Position numbers and translations under genes: made by a program. Source: JBEATZ01 sp041178545 (GTDB lineage: Bacteria > Planctomycetota > UBA1135 > UBA2386). From it: a DNA stretch of 64,000 nt. The notes below the pieces were generated by a model. The model was not told the DNA's origin and did not search any database. It worked only from the letters and a program-made list of their open reading frames with translations. This document shows, in pieces, positions 36,386 through 44,784 of this stretch. The stretch lies in contig JBEGVB010000052.1 in assembly GCA_041178545.1 (NCBI GenBank), positions 1 through 64,000 on the forward strand. Direction: 5' to 3'. Each line of letters starts with the position of its first letter. The stretch's first letter is position 1.

Positions 36386-37384
36386 TCAGCGGCAGAGCCG
36401 CGGCGCGCCGATGTCGAGCACGGTCTTGAGGCCGGGCGTTGCCGCCGCGACCGAGTGCAGGCTGTTCACCAGGATCGCAGCCGTGGCCTGGTCGCCGGCG
36501 ATGCCGCCCTCGAACTTGAGGCGGATGGCAGGCGTGCTCTCCAGCACCACCTCGTCGCGCGGGTTGGGCGCGCCCACGTACATGCTCAGGTCGAGGTGGA
36601 TGACCGCCTCGTTGCCCACGTAGCCGTAGCCGTGGTTGCGGATGCCCGCGACCTGGCCGGTCTCCACCGTGAGGAACTGCGTCTTGCGCACCTCGGTGGC
36701 GAGCACCGGCTCGACGGTCTGCTCGATGCGATCCACGGCGAAGCCCAGCGCCTTGGCCAGCAGCGCAACCGACTCGCGCATGCCGATGTGGCCGAAGCGG
36801 CCGGTCGCCATCTGGTCGTCGAACTGAGCCTTGGTGAGGCCCGCGCCCACCTTCTTCTGCAGCGGCAGGCGGCGCGTGCCCGCGTCGACCACGCGCACGC
36901 AGCGCACCTTCTTGACGTCGAAGCACGGCGCACTCGCGACGATGGCCACGTAGTCCATCGCGTAGCCGGGGTTCACGCCCGTGCCCAGCACGCTCACGCC
37001 GTGGGCCTTCGCCGCGGCATCGATCTCCTGAGCGATGGCGGGGTTCTGGAACTCGGGCACCAGCAGCTCTTCCGTCGAGCTGACCACGTCCACGCCACAG
37101 CGCGCGGCCAGCAGCAGCTGGTCCTTCACCACCGGCATGAACGAGCTGGTGCAGTGCAGCATCGCGTCGGGCTGCAGGCGCTTCAGCTCGGCCTCGGCGT
37201 TGCCGCTCACCACCACGCCGGTCTTGTGGCCCAGTGCGAGCAGTTCGCCCAGGTCCTTGCCGACCTTGGCAGGGTCCACGTCGATGGCGCCGACGAGTTC
37301 GACGGTCTTCTTCTGCAGCGCGAGGTGCGCGGCAGCGAGACCGATGGGACCGAGACCGAAGGAGACGACGCGAAGTGGCTTCAT
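36386..37384 (-). CDS. DapB-related NAD(P)H-dependent amine dehydrogenase-like protein
   Basis: 332 residues. N-terminal Rossmann fold with GLGPIG at 10-15 and an acidic residue in AIDVDPAKVG. Then HCTSSFMP and GVDVVSSTEEL, and GTGVNPGYAMDY at the start of the C-terminal domain. This pattern matches the dihydrodipicolinate-reductase-like family that includes 2,4-diaminopentanoate dehydrogenase and uncharacterised homologues, rather than true DapB. No ornithine or lysine catabolic partner lies next to it. It follows pdxT by 65 bp on the same strand. A TAGCAT hexamer lies 27 nt before the start codon, so it may be transcribed separately. Substrate unknown. Confidence 0.72.
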   Translation of the reverse strand: MKPLRVVSFGLGPIGLAAAHLALQKKTVELVGAIDVDPAKVGKDLGELLALGHKTGVVVSGNAEAELKRLQPDAMLHCTSSFMPVVKDQLLLAARCGVDVVSSTEELLVPEFQNPAIAQEIDAAAKAHGVSVLGTGVNPGYAMDYVAIVASAPCFDVKKVRCVRVVDAGTRRLPLQKKVGAGLTKAQFDDQMATGRFGHIGMRESVALLAKALGFAVDRIEQTVEPVLATEVRKTQFLTVETGQVAGIRNHGYGYVGNEAVIHLDLSMYVGAPNPRDEVVLESTPAIRLKFEGGIAGDQATAAILVNSLHSVAAATPGLKTVLDIGAPRLCR

Positions 37385-37449
37385 GGGGATGGGGTCGTGT
37401 GGGGAGCGCGCATGCTAGGAAGCAGCGCGCGCCGCGCCATGGGCCGTCC

Positions 37450-38052
37450 TCACCGTGGAGCTGGACGAGCGGAATTGCAGGACGATGCCGACGCCAGCAT
37501 CTCCACGAACAACGCCGTCACCGGGTGGTGCGGCTCCAGCTCCGGGTGGAAGCAGGCTGCGAGGACCTGCCCCTTGCGCACCAGCACCGGGTCGCCGTCG
37601 CGCCAGGCCAGCACCTCGGCGCCCTCGCCCACGGCGCGGATGCGCGGCGCGCGGATGAAGGTGCCCGTCGTGCCCTGCGGCAGCATCGGGCTCTCCAACA
37701 CGTGCGTGCCCGAGTGCAGCTGGCGGCCGTAGCCGTTGCGCACCACGGTGATGGGCAGCAAGCCATAGCTGCGCTGGGCCGGGTTCTCGACGTGTTCGGC
37801 GAGCAGGATCATGCCCGCGCAGGTGGCGAGCACCGGGATGCCGCTGCGCAGTGCCTGGCCGAGGGGCTGCTCGAGGCCCTCGACGGCAAGCAGCTTGAGC
37901 ATCGTGGTGCTCTCGCCGCCCGGCAGCACGAGGCCGGTGAGGCCGTCGAGGTCGGCGGTGCCGCGGACCTCGCGCGTGGCCACGCCAAAGCGCGCGAGCG
38001 CCTCCGCGTGGTCGGCGAAGTCTCCCTGCAGGGCGAGGATGCCGACGACCAT
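37450..38052 (-). CDS. pdxT: Pyridoxal 5'-phosphate synthase glutaminase subunit
   Basis: 200-residue class I glutaminase that delivers ammonia to PdxS in the DXP-independent vitamin B6 pathway. N-terminal GILALQGDF, PGGES at 44-48, nucleophile Cys78 in ATCAGM, and His169/Glu171 in CFHPE. The triad is complete. Start ATG 38052 is 14 bp after the pdxS stop on the same strand. The C-terminal roughly 12 residues are extra and unconserved. Confidence 0.96.
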   Translation of the reverse strand: MVVGILALQGDFADHAEALARFGVATREVRGTADLDGLTGLVLPGGESTTMLKLLAVEGLEQPLGQALRSGIPVLATCAGMILLAEHVENPAQRSYGLLPITVVRNGYGRQLHSGTHVLESPMLPQGTTGTFIRAPRIRAVGEGAEVLAWRDGDPVLVRKGQVLAACFHPELEPHHPVTALFVEMLASASSCNSARPAPR

Positions 38053-38066
38053 GGCAGGCTGTGGGG

Positions 38067-38993
38067 TCAGATGCCGCGGTGCGCGAAGCGCTGCTCGGCA
38101 GGCATGCTTGCCACCTGCAGGCCGCGCATCGCGTCGCCCAGTCCCTTGGAGACCTCGGCGACGATCTTCGGCTCGCGGTAGTGGGTCACCGCGCGCACGA
38201 CGGCCTTGGCAAAGCGCTCGGGGTTGGAGGACTTGAAGATGCCCGAGCCCACGAACACCGCCTCGGCGCCGAGCTGCATCATGAGTGCGGCATCGGCGGG
38301 CGTGGCGACACCGCCGGCGGAGAAGTTGGGCACCGGCAGCCGCTGGTGGTCGGCCACCCACTGCACCAGCTCGTAGGGCACGCGCAGCTCGGCGGCCTTG
38401 CGCTCCATCCAGCTGCGGTCCTGACCCTTGAGCTCGCGGATGCCGGACATGAGCGCGCGCATGTGGCGCACGGCCTCGACGATGTTGCCGGTGCCGGCCT
38501 CGCCCTTGGTGCGGATCATGGCCGCGCCCTCGTGGACGCGGCGCAGGGCCTCGCCGAGGTCACGGCAGCCGCACACGAACGGCGTGCGGAACACGCGCTT
38601 GTCGACGTGGTAGACCTCGTCGGCGGGCGTCAGCACCTCGCTCTCGTCGATGCAGTCCACCTCGAGGGCCTCGAGCACCTGGGCCTCGACGAAGTGGCCG
38701 ATGCGGACCTTGGCCATCACCGGGATGCTCACCGTGGCCTGGATCGACTGGATCATCTCCGGGTCCGAGGCGCGCGCGACGCCACCGTCCTTGCGGATGT
38801 CGGAGGGCACGCGCTCCAGCGCCATCACGGCGCAGGCGCCTGCGTCCTCGGCGATGCGAGCCTGCGCGGCGTCGACGACGTCCATGATCACGCCGCCCTT
38901 CAGCTGTTCGCAGAAGCCGATCTTGGACACGAGTTCCTCGGCCGTGAAGCCGGGCACGGAGGGAAGGGGATGCTTGCCGTTGGACGTGGTCAT
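38067..38993 (-). CDS. pdxS: Pyridoxal 5'-phosphate synthase synthase subunit
   Basis: 308-residue TIM-barrel enzyme making PLP from ribose 5-phosphate, glyceraldehyde 3-phosphate and glutamine-derived ammonia. Highly conserved stretches are visible: GGVIMDVVDAAQARIAEDAG, the two functional lysines (VMAKVRIGH and MIRTKGEAGTGN), CGCRDLGEA, and FSAGGVATPADAA near the phosphate site. Length is normal. It sits between pdxR (10 bp upstream, same strand) and pdxT. An upstream in-frame extension overlaps pdxR and is rejected. Confidence 0.97.
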   Translation of the reverse strand: MTTSNGKHPLPSVPGFTAEELVSKIGFCEQLKGGVIMDVVDAAQARIAEDAGACAVMALERVPSDIRKDGGVARASDPEMIQSIQATVSIPVMAKVRIGHFVEAQVLEALEVDCIDESEVLTPADEVYHVDKRVFRTPFVCGCRDLGEALRRVHEGAAMIRTKGEAGTGNIVEAVRHMRALMSGIRELKGQDRSWMERKAAELRVPYELVQWVADHQRLPVPNFSAGGVATPADAALMMQLGAEAVFVGSGIFKSSNPERFAKAVVRAVTHYREPKIVAEVSKGLGDAMRGLQVASMPAEQRFAHRGI

Positions 38994-39003
38994 GGGAGGT
39001 GGT

Positions 39004-40476
39004 TCAGAGCAACAGGCGGTTGGTCGTGGCAGGAGGCGTGACGAGGATGCGGGCGACGTCCGCGAGGACGGTGCACCCGGCCGGGATCTGGGAGGGCTCG
39101 ACGCGCGCGACGGACAGGCGGCAGCCGTTGGACGGCTTGCCTGCGGGGTCGAAGGCGGAGCCGGGCACGACGAGCACACCGCGTTCGGCCGCGAGCGCAG
39201 CAAGCCGTTCGCCGGCACCCGTGCCCTGGACGCGCTCGGGCAGCTCGAGCCAGAGCAGGAACCCGCCCTGTGCGCGCGTGATCGAGCAGTCCTCCGGCAG
39301 CCGTGCGAGCAGCTGGTCCTGCACCATGCGGTGGCGCTGCGCGAGCTCGGTGCGCAACCGCGTCAGGTAGCGGTCGAGGCTGCCGTACTGGACGAAGTTG
39401 ACGAGCGCGGCCTGCAGCAGCGAGCTCGTCTCCAGGTCCATGAAGCGCTTGACCGCGGCCATGGGCGCCAGCAACGGGTCGCGGGCGTGCAGCCAGCCGA
39501 GGCGCAGGCCGGGGAACAGGCCCTTGCTGAAGGAGTGCACCGTCACCGTGAGGCCGCGGGGGTCGAGGCTGCGCAGCGAGCGTTCGTCGCGGCCCTCGAA
39601 GCGCAGCTGGCTCTGGTACTCGTCCTCCAGCACCGGCACCTGGGTGCGCGCCACCAGCTCCATCAGGGCCACGCGCTGGTCGGTGTCGAGCGTGCGGCCG
39701 GTGGGGTTGTGGAACGTGGGCATCAGGTACAGCAGGCGCACGTTGCCGCGCTGCAGCACCTGCTCGAGCACGCCGAGGTCGATGCCCTGCGGGCCGCTCG
39801 GGACCGGCACCAGCTGCAGGCCGTGCGCCTGCAGCAGACCGATCATCTGGTGGTACGTGGGGACCGGCACCGCCACCGCATCGCCGGGCTTGCACAGCGT
39901 GCGCAGGACCAGGTCGAGCGCCTGCTGGGCACCGGCGGTGACAAGGACCTGGTCGCTGTTGGCGCCGGGCTCGCCACTGCGACGGGCGAGCAGCGTGCGC
40001 AGCTCCGGCAACCCGCTGGGGTGGCCGTACCGGAACAGCTCCGCCCCGCGGTCGCGCAGCGCGCCGTCGATGCAGCTGCGCAGCTCGTTGAGGGGGAACA
40101 GGCTGTCCTGCGGGTTGAGTTCGGCGAAGTTGGCGACCTCGGGCCGACCGGCAGGCGTGCGCAGCGGGGTCGTCGACTCGCGCACCTGCCGGAGGGCCGC
40201 CATGGCAAAGGGGCTCAACGGGCTCTGGTCCGGGGCGCCGCTGCGCAGCACCGTGGTGCCGCGACCCACCGTGCCCTCCACCAGCCCGTGGTCGGAGAGC
40301 TGCTTGTAGGCAGCCTGCACCGCCGCGCGGGTGACCCCTGCTGCCTCTGCCACTGCGCGGATGGGCGGCAGTCGGTCGCCGTTGCGCAAGCGGCCGGCCT
40401 CGATGGCCTCGCGGTAGTAGTTCGCGATCTGCTCGCTGGGCGGCAGGTCGGAGCTGGCTTCGAGGTGGGGCAGCAT
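39004..40476 (-). CDS. pdxR: MocR/PdxR-type regulator (GntR DNA-binding plus aminotransferase domain)
   Basis: 490 residues. N-terminal GntR winged helix (about 15-85: PPSEQIANYYREAIEAGRL, LPPIRAVAEAAGVTR). A full-length class I aminotransferase-like domain follows, with PLP lysine in HSFSKGLFPG. Regulators of this type sense PLP through the aminotransferase domain; PdxR of Gram-positive bacteria controls pdxST. Here it lies immediately upstream of pdxS on the same strand with a 10-bp gap, so it is probably the first gene of the operon and autoregulated. A TTG 11 codons upstream could extend it, but ATG 40476 fits better with the promoter proposed at 40496-40523. Confidence 0.88.
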   Translation of the reverse strand: MLPHLEASSDLPPSEQIANYYREAIEAGRLRNGDRLPPIRAVAEAAGVTRAAVQAAYKQLSDHGLVEGTVGRGTTVLRSGAPDQSPLSPFAMAALRQVRESTTPLRTPAGRPEVANFAELNPQDSLFPLNELRSCIDGALRDRGAELFRYGHPSGLPELRTLLARRSGEPGANSDQVLVTAGAQQALDLVLRTLCKPGDAVAVPVPTYHQMIGLLQAHGLQLVPVPSGPQGIDLGVLEQVLQRGNVRLLYLMPTFHNPTGRTLDTDQRVALMELVARTQVPVLEDEYQSQLRFEGRDERSLRSLDPRGLTVTVHSFSKGLFPGLRLGWLHARDPLLAPMAAVKRFMDLETSSLLQAALVNFVQYGSLDRYLTRLRTELAQRHRMVQDQLLARLPEDCSITRAQGGFLLWLELPERVQGTGAGERLAALAAERGVLVVPGSAFDPAGKPSNGCRLSVARVEPSQIPAGCTVLADVARILVTPPATTNRLLL

Positions 40477-40495
40477 TTGGGTCACGGGGGCGAGT

Positions 40496-40523
40496 CTTGT
40501 AGCGGACAAGTTGCATCGTTCAA
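40496..40523 (-). promoter_or_regulatory. Candidate pdxRST promoter overlapping a palindrome
   Basis: On the minus strand TTGAAC (40518-40523) and TACAAG (40496-40501) are 16 bp apart, about 20 nt before ATG 40476. The -10 overlaps an inverted repeat CTTGT-N5-ACAAG at 40496-40510, which is a plausible PdxR operator. By-eye match only. Confidence 0.35.
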
Positions 40524-40567
40524 GAGGTCATTTTGGCTGGCGGATTGGGTGTGGAGACTTCTTGCGC

Positions 40568-40581
40568 CACAAGATGTTGTG
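40568..40581. repeat. Inverted repeat CACAA-N4-TTGTG upstream of pdxR
   Basis: Perfect 5-bp inverted repeat 72 bp from the palindrome at 40496 and sharing its ACAAG core. It could be a second regulator half-site. The rest of the 452-bp gap 40477-40928 holds no gene or RNA I can support; short frames there overlap one another and look like shadows. Confidence 0.35.
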
Positions 40582-40928
40582 GGTAGGGCACTTGGAAGAC
40601 TCTGATCGCCGAGTTGTGGGAACGCCCGTCGGCGTGCAAGCCGTTGGCGGCCACGGGGTTGGGACGGTGCCACTGCCCGCACGCCAAGGCCCCAAGGGCG
40701 CATGGACGCAGCTCCGCCACGCCCGCGCGTGGTGTCGAGGGCAACTGCAAACCCCCTCCACCAGCCTGATGGCCACCCCGCGACGACAGCGGGCACCCTG
40801 GCCACCGCCCTTCTGGAGCAGGACCCCACAAGTCCGCGACCCGCATCCGTCGGTGAGACCGGACTCACGTCGCACCCCTCAACACACCCCCCGGTGGCTG
40901 ATCGATAGCTCCACAGCTTCGGAGGGGA

Positions 40929-41882
40929 ATGGGGAAGAACACGACAATCGCGGGGGCAGTGCTTTGCCTGGTGGCATTCGGCGGCCTCCTGGTCAGCGGG
41001 GGTGCGGAGCCCGAGGTCCCCACCGAACCCGCCCCCACGGCAGATCCGGCCGCCTTCGGCGGGTCAGGGATCGCGGCACCCCAGGCGACCCCGGCGCCGC
41101 CGCCACCACCCGCACCCATGGCCGAGTCGCGACCGCTCCAGGACCAGGGGCCGCGCACGCTGGTGCGGCTGGCGGTCGGCTGGGAGGCGCGCGAGTTCTT
41201 CGACCCGCTGTGGGAAGCGGCGGTGGAAGCCGCGCTGCCCCACGTGGACGTGATGGTGTCGGTGGCCGGCAACCGCGACGTCCTCGACCAGTTGCGTCAG
41301 GAACGCGTCGACCTCGCCGGCATCCACGGCGAGTTGAGCTGGCGCGAACGCGAAGCCGGTCTGGTGGACCACCCGCTCGGTCGTGAGCGGTTCGTGCTGG
41401 TGGTGCAGGAGACGCACCGCCTCTGGGAGCTTGGGTTGGAGCAGGTTCGCTCCGTGTTGACCGGCAAGGCTCGGGACTGGCGGGAGCTGGGCGGCGAGGC
41501 ACTGCCACTGCAGTTGGTGGTCCCGGCCGAGCAGGGGTTCCTCGCCCGCGCTGTGACCGCAATGGTCCCCGGCGACCCGCTGGCGGAGGGGTGCGTTCGG
41601 GCAGTGGACGAGGCAGCCGTGTTGGAGACGGTGCGCAACGTGCCCGGCTCGCTCGGGCTGGTGCGTGCACCTGCGCTCGCCGGCGCCACGGGAGTGAAGG
41701 CCGTGCGCGTGGAAGGACTCGACCTGTCCACGGCGCGCATGCAGGCAGGCAGTTGCCGCTTCGGCGAACGGGTGCTGTTGGTGACGAGCGGAACACCCTC
41801 GCCCGTGGCGCGCGAGGTCTCGACGTACCTCACGTCACCTGCGGGCAAGGCACTGCTCACCCGCGCGCTCGTGGTCGACTGA
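40929..41882 (+). CDS. PstS-like periplasmic binding protein, membrane-anchored
   Basis: 317 residues. One N-terminal transmembrane helix (about 7-25), then a Pro/Ala-rich linker to about residue 70. A type 2 periplasmic-binding fold of the phosphate-binding (PBP-like) group follows: LVRLAVGWEA, VAGNRDVLDQLRQERVDLAGIHG, ARDWRELGG, and a C-terminal tail SPVAREVSTYLTSPAGKALL. Sequence at the anion site is too diverged to claim phosphate binding. There is no permease or ATPase beside it. GGAGGGG lies at 40921-40927, only a few nt from ATG 40929. Convergent with the beta-barrel lipoprotein, 14 bp between stops. Confidence 0.7.
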   Translation: MGKNTTIAGAVLCLVAFGGLLVSGGAEPEVPTEPAPTADPAAFGGSGIAAPQATPAPPPPPAPMAESRPLQDQGPRTLVRLAVGWEAREFFDPLWEAAVEAALPHVDVMVSVAGNRDVLDQLRQERVDLAGIHGELSWREREAGLVDHPLGRERFVLVVQETHRLWELGLEQVRSVLTGKARDWRELGGEALPLQLVVPAEQGFLARAVTAMVPGDPLAEGCVRAVDEAAVLETVRNVPGSLGLVRAPALAGATGVKAVRVEGLDLSTARMQAGSCRFGERVLLVTSGTPSPVAREVSTYLTSPAGKALLTRALVVD

Positions 41883-41896
41883 CGCCGCAGCCGGGG

Positions 41897-42670
41897 TCAG
41901 AAGCGCAGGCCGGCGCCGACGAACCAGCCCTCGAAGCGCGCGTCGACGTCGAAGTCGCGGCTGCTGGCGATGCCGTTGGCATCCATGTCGATGAGCCGGT
42001 AGCCCGCGACGAGCTCGAAGTGGTCGAACGGCTGCACGCGGAGCATGAACTGGGTGTCCCACCAGCTGCCGTCGGCATCGTGGTACTGGTAGACCGACAT
42101 GCCGCCCGCGCTTGCGACGAAGGAGACCGTGCCGAGGTCGATCTCGCCCTCGAGGTAGAGCTGCGGGATGAGGGTCTCCGAGTCGATTTCCTCGTAGCCG
42201 GCAGGCGTGCCACCCTGGGCGCTCAGGTCGAGGCGGTAGTACGCGAGCTGGGCACCCGGACCGAAGTGCAGCGTCTCGCTGTCGAGCACGTCGTAGGTCC
42301 ACGAGGCCTGCAGGGCAGTGAAGTCGAGCGCGGCGTCCACGGTCGAGCCGGCGGGGATGTCGCCAAAGGGCTCTGCCAGGGTCCCGCTGCCGTCACTGGA
42401 GTAGTCGAAGACATTGAAGCGGAACGTGTGCGCGTCCCACGTTGCCTCGGTCTGCAGGTAGGGAAGGACCTCGCTCTCACCTAGCCCGAAGTTGCTCTTC
42501 AGGTCGTTGCGGTCGGTCTCGAGGTTGTTGGTGCCCGCGGTGTTCTGCAGTGCGATGTCGCCGCTCATGCGACCGCTCATGCCCGACACGGACGCGCGGT
42601 AGTGGTTGGGCGCGCAGGCGGCGGACACCGCCAGCAGCGCCAGGAAGAGGGTGGGGTTGGCGAGCTTCAT
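41897..42670 (-). CDS. Outer-membrane beta-barrel lipoprotein
   Basis: 257 residues. Lipoprotein signal with lipobox SAAC (Cys19), followed by alternating hydrophobic/polar strands. The protein ends in Phe (VGAGLRF), the C-terminal signature of outer-membrane beta-barrels. Acidic loops (many Asp/Glu) suggest exposed turns. I count roughly eight to ten possible strands. Function unknown; the pattern supports an outer membrane in this organism. ATG 42670 begins the signal peptide and TAGTGT lies 8 nt upstream on the minus strand. A much longer upstream frame through the next gene is a shadow. Confidence 0.72.
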   Translation of the reverse strand: MKLANPTLFLALLAVSAACAPNHYRASVSGMSGRMSGDIALQNTAGTNNLETDRNDLKSNFGLGESEVLPYLQTEATWDAHTFRFNVFDYSSDGSGTLAEPFGDIPAGSTVDAALDFTALQASWTYDVLDSETLHFGPGAQLAYYRLDLSAQGGTPAGYEEIDSETLIPQLYLEGEIDLGTVSFVASAGGMSVYQYHDADGSWWDTQFMLRVQPFDHFELVAGYRLIDMDANGIASSRDFDVDARFEGWFVGAGLRF

Positions 42671-42678
42671 GGCGGGGA

Positions 42679-42684
42679 ACACTA
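42679..42684 (-). promoter_or_regulatory. Putative -10 element of the beta-barrel lipoprotein
   Basis: TAGTGT on the minus strand, 8 nt before ATG 42670. Confidence 0.4.
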
Positions 42685-42739
42685 GCTTCCGTCGCGTGGC
42701 TTTTCCGTACGCAGGAGGGTCGTGACGGCATTGCCGCGT

Positions 42740-42768
42740 CCGACCGGTCCCGAAACGGGACCGGACGG
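42740..42768 (-). terminator. Stable hairpin directly after the nucleotidyltransferase-nitroreductase gene
   Basis: 9-bp perfect stem 42744-42752/42756-42764 with a 3-nt loop, extended by CCG/CGG after one mismatch. It abuts the TAG stop at 42769-42771. No T-run follows on the minus strand, so it may act as a terminator or an mRNA 3' stabiliser. Confidence 0.5.
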
Positions 42769-44136
42769 CTACTCCAGGGCGAAGCCCAGTTGGCGCAGTT
42801 CCTCGCGCAACGCGGCTCGGGCCTTCACGTAGCGGCTGGCACTGCCCCAGAGCACGGCCATGCGGTCGGTCCAACCCTTGGTCTCGTCGACGGGCCTTGC
42901 CCCCGGCGCGAGCACGGCATTGGTGCGGCGCGCCCAGGCGCGCATGTCGTCGTCGGCATGCTGGAGCGCGGCGGGCAGGACCGATGCGTCGTAGTGCTCG
43001 CGGTGGAGCACGGCACCGAGCGGCATGCGGCCGCGGTCGAGGGGCTGCTCGGCCGGGTGGCCGAGGGTCATGCCATACACGACGTAGCAGTGCCGCGGCA
43101 GCCCGAGCAGCTGAGCGAGTTGCAGCGGGTGGTTGCGGGCAGCACCGATCATGCAGGCGCCGAGGCCCTCGGACTCGGCAGCGAGCTGGAGGTTCTGGCC
43201 GAGCAGTGCGGCATCGACGGTGGACTGCAGGAACAGCTCGAGGCTCTGCGCCTGCACGGCACCGCCTGCGCGCTCGGCACACAGTGCGAGCTTGTGGAGG
43301 TCGGCACACACTGCAGCGAACACCGGTGCCTGCTGGATGTGGGCCTGGTCGCCGCACAGGGCGGCCACGGCAGCGCGGCGACCCGGGTCCTCGACGGCAA
43401 CCACGGCATAGGCCTGGATGAAGCTCGAGGTGGACGCACGCCGCGCGGCATCGACAAGCCGCTCCAGCTGGCCGGTCGCGAGCGGGTCCGGAAGGTAGGA
43501 ACGCACCGAGCGGTGGCGGAACATCTGCTCCACCACGCAGTGCGGCTGGGCGGTCAGCTGGGCGCGCGCCGCGCGCAGGTCCTCGGGGTGGTCGAGGTCG
43601 GCACACACCCAGTGGTTGGCCGTGGGAACCACGCGCACGCGCGCAGGGTCCTTGCGGACGACGTCGCGCAGGGTGGTCCCGGCGACCTCGAGTTCGCAGA
43701 GGGCCTCGCGCCGGAATGCCGCCGGGTGGCCGACGCGCTCGCGCCACAGCGGCAGGCAGACGGCCACCCCGGGCTCGAGGAGGCGTGCAGCCGTGGCCGC
43801 GAGCGTGTCTGCCATGACGAGCGCATGGTCCACGGGGAAGACGACGACGCGCGCAGCCTCGACGGGCAGCGCGCGCAGTCCCGCGCGCACGCTGTTGGCC
43901 ATGTCGAGGCCCGGTTCGGTGGCGACGACGTGGACGCCCTCGCCGAGCGACGGCAGTGCGGCAGCCCCGCGGCTGCGGACCACGAGGACGGGCCCGAGGC
44001 CGGCAGCGCGGCACTGCGCGACGATGCGCTCGATCGCCGTGACGCCACCGAGGTCGAGCAGCGCCTTGTCCGCACCCATGCGCTCGCCCCTGCCGGCCGC
44101 AGTGACGATGACGGCGCAGGGAGCGGCTGGTTCCAT
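42769..44136 (-). CDS. MocA/MobA-like nucleotidyltransferase fused to a nitroreductase domain
   Basis: 455 residues with two domains not usually joined. Residues 1 to about 195 are a molybdenum-cofactor-type NTP transferase: VTAAGRGERMGADKALL (the GxxxRMGxxK nucleotide loop), PVDHALV as the metal Asp motif, and GHPAAFRREAL. From about residue 203 a flavin nitroreductase follows: MFRHRSVRSYLPDPL, DAARRASTSSFIQAY, a C-terminal NLQLAAESEGLGACMIG and YVVYGMTLGHPAE, resembling NfsA/Frp. Both domains look intact. It lies 14 bp after pyrE on the same strand, so it probably shares a transcript with pyrimidine synthesis. Substrate of either half is unknown. Confidence 0.82.
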   Translation of the reverse strand: MEPAAPCAVIVTAAGRGERMGADKALLDLGGVTAIERIVAQCRAAGLGPVLVVRSRGAAALPSLGEGVHVVATEPGLDMANSVRAGLRALPVEAARVVVFPVDHALVMADTLAATAARLLEPGVAVCLPLWRERVGHPAAFRREALCELEVAGTTLRDVVRKDPARVRVVPTANHWVCADLDHPEDLRAARAQLTAQPHCVVEQMFRHRSVRSYLPDPLATGQLERLVDAARRASTSSFIQAYAVVAVEDPGRRAAVAALCGDQAHIQQAPVFAAVCADLHKLALCAERAGGAVQAQSLELFLQSTVDAALLGQNLQLAAESEGLGACMIGAARNHPLQLAQLLGLPRHCYVVYGMTLGHPAEQPLDRGRMPLGAVLHREHYDASVLPAALQHADDDMRAWARRTNAVLAPGARPVDETKGWTDRMAVLWGSASRYVKARAALREELRQLGFALE

Positions 44137-44150
44137 GGCAGGGAGTGCGC

Positions 44151-44741
44151 TCAGCCGCCGCGGATCTCGGAGAGGGTGAGCAGCGGCTCGACGCGGTGTG
44201 CGGCACGGAAGGCCGTGGCATCCGGGTCCTCACGGTCCGCGATGGCGACGACCACCACCGGCACCGCACCGACCTCGAGGACGGCATCGATGGCCTTGAG
44301 CGCGGAACCACCCGTGGTCACGGTGTCCTCGACGATGGCGACCTTCTCACCCTTCTCGAGGTCGCCCTCGATGCGCGAGCCGGTGCCGTGTCCCTTCGGC
44401 TCCTTGCGCACGAGGAATGCCTTGAGGTTCTGACCCGTCTCGTGGGACAGCGCTGCAACGGCGCTGGCGATCGGGTCGGCACCGATGGTGAGCCCGCCGA
44501 CGGCCGTGATCTCGGGGTACGCCTCGAGCTTCTTGAGCAGCAGTTTGGCGATGAGCCAGAGACCCTCGGGGTGCAGCGTGACCTTCTTGCCGTTGATGTA
44601 GAAGTTGGAGCGCTTGCCGGAGGCGAGGACGATGTCGATGCCGTCCTTGTAGGCGCGCTCGCGCACGAGCTGCAGGAGCCGCTGCTTGGCGGCCCTCGGG
44701 TCGAAGGTGCGGGAACCGGTTGCGGTGGTCTGGGTGCTCAC
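44151..44741 (-). CDS. pyrE: Orotate phosphoribosyltransferase
   Basis: 196-residue type I PRTase forming OMP from orotate and PRPP in pyrimidine synthesis. The PRPP-binding motif is IVEDTVTTGGSALKAI; the flexible-loop region VRKEPKGHGTG and the FYINGKKVTL segment near the N-terminus fit PyrE. GTG 44741 was chosen because TATCAC lies 6 nt upstream on the minus strand and upstream sequence enters a tandem repeat. Downstream, 14 bp away, is the nucleotidyltransferase-nitroreductase fusion. purF is upstream on the same strand, 91 bp away. Confidence 0.9.
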   Translation of the reverse strand: MSTQTTATGSRTFDPRAAKQRLLQLVRERAYKDGIDIVLASGKRSNFYINGKKVTLHPEGLWLIAKLLLKKLEAYPEITAVGGLTIGADPIASAVAALSHETGQNLKAFLVRKEPKGHGTGSRIEGDLEKGEKVAIVEDTVTTGGSALKAIDAVLEVGAVPVVVVAIADREDPDATAFRAAHRVEPLLTLSEIRGG

Positions 44742-44747
44742 GCGGAT

Positions 44748-44753
44748 GTGATA
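44748..44753 (-). promoter_or_regulatory. Putative -10 element, leaderless start of pyrE
   Basis: TATCAC on the minus strand, 6 nt before GTG 44741. It matches TATAAT at four positions and lacks the usual final T. Confidence 0.33.
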
Positions 44754-44784
44754 CCCACCGCACGCAGCCGGTCCAAGCCAGCCG

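Noticed and set aside
40477..40928. Small ORFs on both strands in the 452-bp gap between pdxR and the PstS-like gene
   Set aside because: They overlap each other in several frames, have Arg/Pro/Ser-rich shadow-like composition and no start signals.
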